A DNA stretch of 64,000 bases, taken from assembly GCF_038967635.1 (NCBI RefSeq), contig NZ_CP152413.1:5584001-5648000 (forward strand). The letters run 5' to 3'. The stretch comes from Bradyrhizobium sp. B124. Lineage in GTDB: Bacteria; Pseudomonadota; Alphaproteobacteria; Rhizobiales; Xanthobacteraceae. Position numbers and translations under genes: made by a program. The notes under the pieces are model-generated. The model was not told the origin of the DNA. It saw nothing but the letters and a program-made list of their open reading frames with translations, and made no database searches. This document shows, one piece after another, positions 58,713-64,000 of the stretch (positions are counted from its first letter, which is position 1; each line of letters opens with the position of its first letter).

Positions 58713-59633
58713 TTAGTGCAATCCCACCTGGCCGGCTTCCCAGCCCAGCATCGCCTGCTTGCGGGTGATGCCCCAGTGATAGCCGGTCAGCGCACCGCTC
58801 TTGCCGAGTGCGCGATGGCAGGGCACCACGAACGACACCGGATTGCGGCCAACCGCGGCGCCGACGGCGCGCGAGGCCTTCGGGTTGCTGATCTTGCTGG
58901 CGATGTCGGAATAGCTTACGGCGCGGCCCATCGGGACCTTGAGCAGCGTTTCCCACACCCGCACCTCGAAGTCGGTGCCGATCAGCACGACGCGCAGCGG
59001 CTGGTCCGCCCGCCACAGCCGTGTATCGAACACGCGCTGCGCCAGTGCGGTGGTGCCGTCGGTGTCCTCGACAAAGGTCGCGTTCGGCCAGCGGCGCTTC
59101 ATGTCGGCAAACGCGGTCTGCTCGTCGCCGGGGTCGGCGAAGGCAAGCCCCGCGAGCCCGCGGTCGGTTGCGATCACGATCGCGGTGCCGAACGGCGAGG
59201 GGTGGAAGCCGAAGCGCAGCGTCATGCCGCCGCCGCCGGTCTTCCATTCGCCGGGAGACATCGCCTCATGGGTGACGAACAGATCGTGCAACCGTCCCGG
59301 TCCCGAGAGACCTGAGTCGAGTGCGGCGTCGAGCACGCTGGCGGAATCGCGCAGCAGGTTCTTGGCGTGGTCCAGCGTCAAAGCCTGCATGAAGGCCTTC
59401 GGCGTCAACCCGGCCCAGCGGCGGAACAGATGGTGCAGTTCATCCGGCGTCACGGCGGCGGCATCGGCCATCGCTTCGATGGTCGGCTGCGCGCGCCAGT
59501 GCTCCGAGATGAACGCGATGGCGCGCCGTACCGAGTCATAGTCGCGCAGCGCGGCGCTCTGGTGGAAGCCCGGCTTGGCCAGGCGCTGGTCGTGTATGGC
59601 GAGTGTCATCATGGTGTCTGATTTAGGAGCCAT
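58713..59633 (-). CDS. AraC-type HTH fused to O6-methylguanine-DNA methyltransferase (Ada-like)
   Basis: About 306 residues. An AraC-like helix-turn-helix half (AIAFISEHWRAQPTIEAMADAAAVTPDELHHLFRRWAGLTPKAFMQ in parts) leads into a methyltransferase domain with the acceptor Cys in FVVPCHRALGKSGALTGYHWG and the RAVSYSDIASKI wing. It lacks the N-terminal zinc/methyl-phosphotriester domain of E. coli Ada, so any gene control would be independent of that sensor. It repairs O6-methylguanine by suicide transfer. ATG at 59633 is taken; ATG at 59612 or 59609 is also possible. Confidence 0.9.
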   Translation of the reverse strand: MAPKSDTMMTLAIHDQRLAKPGFHQSAALRDYDSVRRAIAFISEHWRAQPTIEAMADAAAVTPDELHHLFRRWAGLTPKAFMQALTLDHAKNLLRDSASVLDAALDSGLSGPGRLHDLFVTHEAMSPGEWKTGGGGMTLRFGFHPSPFGTAIVIATDRGLAGLAFADPGDEQTAFADMKRRWPNATFVEDTDGTTALAQRVFDTRLWRADQPLRVVLIGTDFEVRVWETLLKVPMGRAVSYSDIASKISNPKASRAVGAAVGRNPVSFVVPCHRALGKSGALTGYHWGITRKQAMLGWEAGQVGLH

Positions 59634-59662
59634 GGCGCGTCCAAACCACCCGATTTCCGACA

Positions 59663-59709
59663 AGCATGATCCGGAAAAGTGGGGACCGGTTTTCCGGCAA
59701 GATCATGCT
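59663..59709. repeat. Palindromic repeat, GCATGATCCGGAAAA type
   Basis: AAGCATGATCCGGAAAAGTG and CCGGTTTTCCGGCAAGATCATGCTT are inverted complements; the best-preserved copy in the window. It lies between the DUF2244 and Ada-like genes. Confidence 0.85.
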
Positions 59710-59723
59710 TAAAATAAGTATGA

Positions 59724-60284
59724 TCAAGCGATGGGATTGTAAGTCGGGCCGCGTTTCGCGGTGTTCAGTGCGGCCGCCAAGGCTTTGGAAAAGCTGGCCT
59801 TTTCGTCCGGACCCAGGAAACTGCCGACGCTGACCCGGCGGCCCCGGGACACCAGATAAAGCCGCTCGATGCCGAACTCCTCGTGCGAGATCTGCTCGAA
59901 CCGCACCCAGAGCGGGTTGAGCACCCATTCCGCCACATGGCCGCGGTGACTGGTCCGGCGCACCCGCAGTTCCGACGGCGTGACGGTGATCTCTTCGCTC
60001 GCCTTGGCGGAGCGGAAATTGACCTTGAACGCCCAGTAGATCACCAGCACGTCGAGGCCGAAGAAACCGAAGATCGGCCAGGCGCCGAGCCACCAGAACA
60101 CCGCGCCGGCGATGAAGCTGACCAGTGTGACGAACGACATCAGCACGATGAAGCCGGTGCGATTCAGCGAGCGGTGCGGCGTCAGCAGCGCCGAGAACAG
60201 TTTCGGCTCCGTGTCGGGCGCATCGACGTCGAGGTCATTGGCCCTGGGGTCTTCGCCCGGATCAAAGTCGTTGCCTGAGGTCAT
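59724..60284 (-). CDS. DUF2244 membrane protein
   Basis: A 186-residue protein. After an acidic N-terminus come LLTPHRSLNRTGFIVLMSFVTLVSFIAGAVFWWLGAWPIFGFFGLDVLVIYWAF (two membrane helices) and a cytoplasmic beta domain with EEITVTPSELRVRR and WVRFEQISHEEFGIERLYLVSRGRRVSVGSFL. This is the DUF2244 signature; function is unknown. It is divergent from nth with only 22 bases between starts, an arrangement common in alphaproteobacteria. Confidence 0.92.
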   Translation of the reverse strand: MTSGNDFDPGEDPRANDLDVDAPDTEPKLFSALLTPHRSLNRTGFIVLMSFVTLVSFIAGAVFWWLGAWPIFGFFGLDVLVIYWAFKVNFRSAKASEEITVTPSELRVRRTSHRGHVAEWVLNPLWVRFEQISHEEFGIERLYLVSRGRRVSVGSFLGPDEKASFSKALAAALNTAKRGPTYNPIA

Positions 60285-60306
60285 GACGTGTCAGTATATC
60301 CCGTTC

Positions 60307-61080
60307 ATGGCCAAAATCATCCGCTCTCAACGCGCCAGCACCTCAAGCGTTCGGTCCGCGCCGAAGAAGAAAGCCGCGAAAGCGGCAAAGCCGCTGCCCA
60401 AAAGCGTGGCAAAGAAGGCTGCCAAGAAAACCGCAAAGCCGAAGCCGTGGACGGCGGAGGAAGTCTACGAGGCCTTCGACCGGTTCCGCAAAGCCAATCC
60501 CGAGCCGAAGGGCGAGCTCGAGCATCTCAATCCCTACACGCTGCTGGTCGCGGTGGTGCTGTCGGCACAGGCAACCGATGCCGGCGTCAACAAGGCGACG
60601 CGGGCGCTGTTTGCGATCGCCGACACGCCGGAGAAGATGCTTGAGCTCGGCGAAGACAAGGTGCGCGACTACATCAAGACCATCGGGCTCTATCGCAACA
60701 AGGCCAGGAACGTCATCGCGCTGTCGGAGAAGCTGATCGCCGAATTCGGTGGTGAGGTGCCGCGCACCCGTGCCGAAATCGAATCATTGCCCGGCGCGGG
60801 CCGCAAGACTGCGAATGTCGTGCTCAACATGGCGTTCGGCGAACACACGATGGCGGTCGACACCCATGTGTTCCGCGTCGCCAACCGCACCGGTCTCGCG
60901 CCCGGCAAGACGCCGCTCGAGGTCGAGCTGGGACTGGAGAAGGTCATCCCGACCGAGTTCATGCTGCACGCCCATCACTGGCTGATCCTGCACGGCCGCT
61001 ACACCTGCCTCGCGCGCGGTCCGCGTTGCGACGTATGCCTGATCAATGATCTTTGCCGGTGGCCGGAGAAGACCGTCTGA
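60307..61080 (+). CDS. nth: Endonuclease III with lysine-rich N-terminal tail
   Basis: A 257-residue bifunctional DNA glycosylase/AP lyase for oxidised pyrimidines. The helix-hairpin-helix is LPGAGRKTANVVLNMAFG with the catalytic Lys, the Asp lies in VDTHVFRVANR, and the [4Fe-4S] cluster is C-x6-C-x2-C-x5-C (from CLARGPRC to DLC). About 50 extra residues at the start are Lys/Ala-rich (PKKKAAKAAKP, SVAKKAAKK), like a histone-H1 tail; the E. coli enzyme lacks them (211 residues). ATG at 60307 is taken. Confidence 0.95.
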   Translation: MAKIIRSQRASTSSVRSAPKKKAAKAAKPLPKSVAKKAAKKTAKPKPWTAEEVYEAFDRFRKANPEPKGELEHLNPYTLLVAVVLSAQATDAGVNKATRALFAIADTPEKMLELGEDKVRDYIKTIGLYRNKARNVIALSEKLIAEFGGEVPRTRAEIESLPGAGRKTANVVLNMAFGEHTMAVDTHVFRVANRTGLAPGKTPLEVELGLEKVIPTEFMLHAHHWLILHGRYTCLARGPRCDVCLINDLCRWPEKTV

Positions 61081-61146
61081 GCCATGATCGTCATGTGATA
61101 AGTGACGCGCCCGGCATTCGGCGCGCGTGATTGAGGGGAGTGTGGT

Positions 61147-62298
61147 GTGGCAGAGCAGGTTCAAGACGGTCCGTCACAAGTCAGCAAGACCGCGCCAGCA
61201 GCAGTGACAACACCAGCCAGGCCGCAGCCTGCGGCGAGCGGCTTCTGGAGCCGTTTTACCATCCCGCTGTTCGCGGTGCTGGCCGCGCTTGTATTCGTCG
61301 CGGTGGCGACCACGCATTGGGACGCCTGGGTCGGCAGCGCCACCATCCAGACCACCAATGATGCCTATGTGCGCGCCGAGTTGACCCAGCTCAGTAGCCG
61401 CGTGTCCGGCGAAGTGCTCACGGTCGCCGTCTCCGATTTCCAGCGCGTCAAGGCCGGCGACCTCCTGGTGCAGATCGATCCTGCCGACTATCAGGCGCAG
61501 GTCGCGCAGGCTGAGGCGGGTGTGGTCGGCGCACAGGCCGCGCTCGATAACCTCAACAACCAGGTCGAGCTGCAATACGCGACCATCGCGCAAGCCGAGG
61601 CCTCGCGGTTGTCTGCGGAGGCGCAGCAGACCCTGGCACGCCAGGAGCAAGAGCGTCAGCAATCGCTGTCGCAAACCGACGCCGGCACGCGGCAGCGGCT
61701 CGAGCAGGCCACCGCATCCTATGCCAAGTCGGATGCCGACGTGCAGGCCAGCCGCGCGGTGATCGCCGCGCAGCGCCATCAGCTCGAGGTCCTGCAAGGC
61801 ACCAAGAAGCAGCGTGCCGCCGACCTCGACGCCGCCAGGGCGCTGCTGGCATCGGCCAAGCTCAAGCTTGGATATACCAGGATCGCCGCACCGTTCGACG
61901 GCGTCACCGGCGAGCGTCAGGTGCAGCCGGGTGATTATGTCAACATCGGCACCAATCTGATCAATGTCGTGCCGCTGCCGAACGTCTATGTGATCGCCAA
62001 CTACAAGGAAACCCAGCTGACCAACGTCAGACCGGGCCAGCCGGTCGAGGTGACCGTCGATACGTTCTCCGGCCAGACGCTGCGCGGCGTCGTCGAGCGC
62101 ATCGCGCCGGCGAGCGGCTCGCAATTCGCGCTGCTGCCGCCCGACAACGCCACCGGCAATTTCACCAAGGTGGTGCAGCGCATCCCGGTGCGCATCCAGT
62201 TCGACAAGGGCCAGCCGCTGCTCGATCGCCTGCTGCCCGGCATGTCGGTGGTCACGCGGATCAACACCGGCGAGGCGGTCGCCAATGGCGGAAAGTGA
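61147..62298 (+). CDS. HlyD/EmrA-family efflux adaptor
   Basis: A 383-residue membrane-fusion protein. A single N-terminal membrane helix (FTIPLFAVLAALVFVAVATTHW) anchors it in the inner membrane; a lipoyl half (NDAYVRAELTQLSSRVSGEV), a coiled-coil hairpin rich in Gln and Ala (about 100-220), a second lipoyl half (YTRIAAPFDGVTGERQVQPGDYV) and a beta barrel follow. It links the MFS pump to an outer-membrane channel. GTG at 61147 is the start, with GAGGGGAG just upstream. It overlaps the pump gene by 14 bases. Confidence 0.93.
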   Translation: MAEQVQDGPSQVSKTAPAAVTTPARPQPAASGFWSRFTIPLFAVLAALVFVAVATTHWDAWVGSATIQTTNDAYVRAELTQLSSRVSGEVLTVAVSDFQRVKAGDLLVQIDPADYQAQVAQAEAGVVGAQAALDNLNNQVELQYATIAQAEASRLSAEAQQTLARQEQERQQSLSQTDAGTRQRLEQATASYAKSDADVQASRAVIAAQRHQLEVLQGTKKQRAADLDAARALLASAKLKLGYTRIAAPFDGVTGERQVQPGDYVNIGTNLINVVPLPNVYVIANYKETQLTNVRPGQPVEVTVDTFSGQTLRGVVERIAPASGSQFALLPPDNATGNFTKVVQRIPVRIQFDKGQPLLDRLLPGMSVVTRINTGEAVANGGK

Positions 62299-63913
62299 CG
62301 AGCGCGAGCGCGGCCCGGTCTCGCGCGGCGATGTCGCGCGCTATCCGCTGTTTGCCGTTATCGCCGTGCTGCTCGGCGCGTTCCTGGCGAATTTCGACAG
62401 CCGCCTGACCTCGGTCGGCCTGCCCGACCTGCGGGGCGCGTTCTCGCTCACCTTCGACGAGGGCGCCTGGCTCTCGACCGCTGCGATCGGCTCGCAGATC
62501 TTCATCGCGCCCGCGGTGGCCTGGCTGGCCACCGCGTTCGGCCTGCGGCGCGTGCTCGGAATTCCGAGCCTGGTCTATGCCGTGGTCTCGCTGACCATCC
62601 CGCTCGTGCACGACTACACGACGCTGATCGCGCTCAGCGTCGCCCACGGCATGCTGCTCGGCACCTTCGTGCCGGCGACGCTGATGATCATCCTGCGCAA
62701 CCTGCCGATCCGCTGGTGGCTGCCGGCGATCGCGATGTATTCGATCCGCGTCGGCTTCGCGCTGGATTCGTCGAGCTCCCTGGTCGGCTTCTATGTCGAG
62801 CATCTCGGCTGGCCGTGGCTGTACTGGCAGGGCGCGGTGATCGCGCCGCTGATGGGGTTGATGGTGTATCTCGGCACGCCGAATGAGCCGGTCAATCGCG
62901 ACCTGCTGCACCATGCCGATTGGGGCGGCATGCTGTTGCTCGGCGCCGGCCTGGCGATGGTCTATGCCGGGCTCGATCAGGGCAATCGGCTGGACTGGTT
63001 GTCGTCGGGCACCGTGATGGCGCTGCTGATCGGCGGCGGGCTCCTGATCATCGCCTTCATGATCAACGAGACGGTCGCGCGCCGGCCGTGGGCGCATTTC
63101 AACGTGCTGTTCTCGCGCAATATCGGGCTCTCGCTGATCGTCATCCTGCTGTACACGCTGACCAGCCTGTCGAACTCGTCGCTGGTGCCGAATTTCCTCG
63201 GCACCATCGGCGCGCTGCGGCCGGAGCAGTCGGGCGTGCTGCTGTTCACCTACGGCGCGCTGCCGATGTTCGTGCTGGTGCCGATCTCGATTGTCCTGTT
63301 GCGTCACCTCGATCCGCGCATCGTCGTGGTGCTCGGATTCTCGGCATTCGCAGCGGCCAATCTCTGGGGCACGCAGCTGAGCCATGTCTGGGCGCGCGAG
63401 GACTTCGTCGGCATCGTCCTGCTCACGTCGGTCGGGCAGGCGTTCACGCTGCTGCCGATCATCATCATGGCGCTGTCCAATTCCGATCCGTCGCGGGCGA
63501 CGGCGTTCGCGGCCTATATCCAGATCATGCGGCTCGGCGGCGCCGAGATCGGCATCGCCCTGATGGGGACCTGGCTGCGCGTTCGCGAGCAGATCCATTC
63601 GAACTATCTCGGACAGCACGTCCAGAGCGGCGATGTCGACGTCGTGAACCTGCTGAAGCGGTTGGCGGGTGAATTTTCCGGCCACGGCATCGGGGCGGCG
63701 ACGGGACGCGCCATCGGCACGCTCGCGGCGCTGGTGCAGCGCGAGGCCAACACGCTCGCCTACATTGACGGCTTCTGGCTTTGTTTCTGGATCGCGATCC
63801 TGGCGCTGTTCCTGGTCGCCCTGATCACGCGCGCGCCGCAGGGTCCGCTGTCGCCGGTGCCGCTTGGCTTCGTGAAGAACGTGCTGCGCAGGTTGGGCGC
63901 CGCCGCTTCCTGA
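62285..63913 (+). CDS. DHA2-family MFS efflux pump (EmrB-like)
   Basis: A 542-residue transporter with about 14 membrane helices, as expected for drug:H+ antiporter family 2. DSRLTSVGLPDLRGAF and EGAWLSTAAIGSQIFIAPAVAWLA correspond to helices 1-2, and RVLGIPSLVYAVVS to the loop-2 area. With the adaptor upstream it should export drugs or hydrophobic acids; the substrate is unknown. No local regulator gene is in the window. The last 87 bases of the window after it are empty. Confidence 0.93.
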   Translation: MAESDERERGPVSRGDVARYPLFAVIAVLLGAFLANFDSRLTSVGLPDLRGAFSLTFDEGAWLSTAAIGSQIFIAPAVAWLATAFGLRRVLGIPSLVYAVVSLTIPLVHDYTTLIALSVAHGMLLGTFVPATLMIILRNLPIRWWLPAIAMYSIRVGFALDSSSSLVGFYVEHLGWPWLYWQGAVIAPLMGLMVYLGTPNEPVNRDLLHHADWGGMLLLGAGLAMVYAGLDQGNRLDWLSSGTVMALLIGGGLLIIAFMINETVARRPWAHFNVLFSRNIGLSLIVILLYTLTSLSNSSLVPNFLGTIGALRPEQSGVLLFTYGALPMFVLVPISIVLLRHLDPRIVVVLGFSAFAAANLWGTQLSHVWAREDFVGIVLLTSVGQAFTLLPIIIMALSNSDPSRATAFAAYIQIMRLGGAEIGIALMGTWLRVREQIHSNYLGQHVQSGDVDVVNLLKRLAGEFSGHGIGAATGRAIGTLAALVQREANTLAYIDGFWLCFWIAILALFLVALITRAPQGPLSPVPLGFVKNVLRRLGAAAS

Positions 63914-64000
63914 CTTGCGAACGGCGCGGATATCGCCGGGGCTTGCCGCTGCCGGGTCAATTTATAGTGAATGCGGCGCCCCAGCTATCTCGTGGGTGTC

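Noticed and set aside
62261..63685. A 474-codon open frame antisense to the MFS pump
   Set aside because: Extremely rich in Arg, Gln, His and Asp, the standard shadow of a membrane-protein gene.

Overview
The window looks like a piece of the main chromosome of a Bradyrhizobium-type alphaproteobacterium (Hyphomicrobiales, Nitrobacteraceae). It is GC-rich throughout, it is almost all housekeeping genes with family-typical lengths, and its gene order (parB-parA-rsmG-mnmG-mnmE-rho-hemJ, then the PPDK regulator-maf-coaE-dnaQ-secB, and dnaK-dnaJ followed by a phospholipid methyltransferase) is the one known around the replication origin and heat-shock loci of this group. The genus assignment is an inference from gene content and repeat types; no rRNA or tRNA gene lies in the window.

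Layout. 1-9.6 kb: an OmpR-type response regulator (cut by the window edge), a YkuD transpeptidase, a hydratase, YggS, a diguanylate cyclase, then leuS-lptE-holA. 9.7-18.1 kb, all leftward: parB, parA, rsmG, mnmG, mnmE, rho, hemJ. Two perfect parS sites lie between mnmE and mnmG, with weaker copies inside and beside rsmG. 18.09-18.53 kb: an AT-richer gap that is the best candidate for the chromosomal origin (oriC); genes on either side point away from it. 18.5-25.3 kb: PPDK regulator, maf, coaE, dnaQ, secB, a Tim44-like protein, mltA and an Smr protein. 25.4-29.1 kb: a polytopic membrane protein and the hslV-GNAT-hslU cluster. 29.3-34.1 kb: hisB-DUF2628-hisH-hisA-hisF-hisE-coaA. 34.3-42.5 kb, all leftward: hybrid histidine kinase, a secreted protein, YifB, a Tat-exported metallo-hydrolase, gshB, YraN, rsmI. 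42.7-48.7 kb: a lipoprotein PBP-activator, hemW-rdgB-rph, then hrcA-grpE. 48.7-50.8 kb: a short accessory stretch with a VOC protein that has lost its middle, a 35-codon stub of an AraC regulator, an exported nicotinamidase-like hydrolase and an exported protein of unknown function. 51.4-58.6 kb: dnaK-dnaJ-pmtA, an FMN reductase, pyrF, DUF1330, dapB, gpmA. 58.7-63.9 kb: an Ada-like methyltransferase, DUF2244, nth, and an EmrAB-type efflux pair.

The genes combine into a few working units: chromosome replication and segregation (oriC, parS, ParAB, HolA, DnaQ), translation quality (LeuS, MnmE/MnmG, RsmG, RsmI), protein quality control (HslVU, HrcA, GrpE, DnaK, DnaJ, probably RpoH-driven), envelope assembly (LptE, SecB, MltA, LpoA-like protein, transpeptidase, PmtA) and histidine synthesis.

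The most notable features are the oriC/parS region, the double decay of the AraC-VOC pair at 48.7-49.05 kb, and short palindromic repeats that occupy seven of the eight convergent gene junctions. No CRISPR array, prophage, insertion sequence or obvious new defence system was seen.
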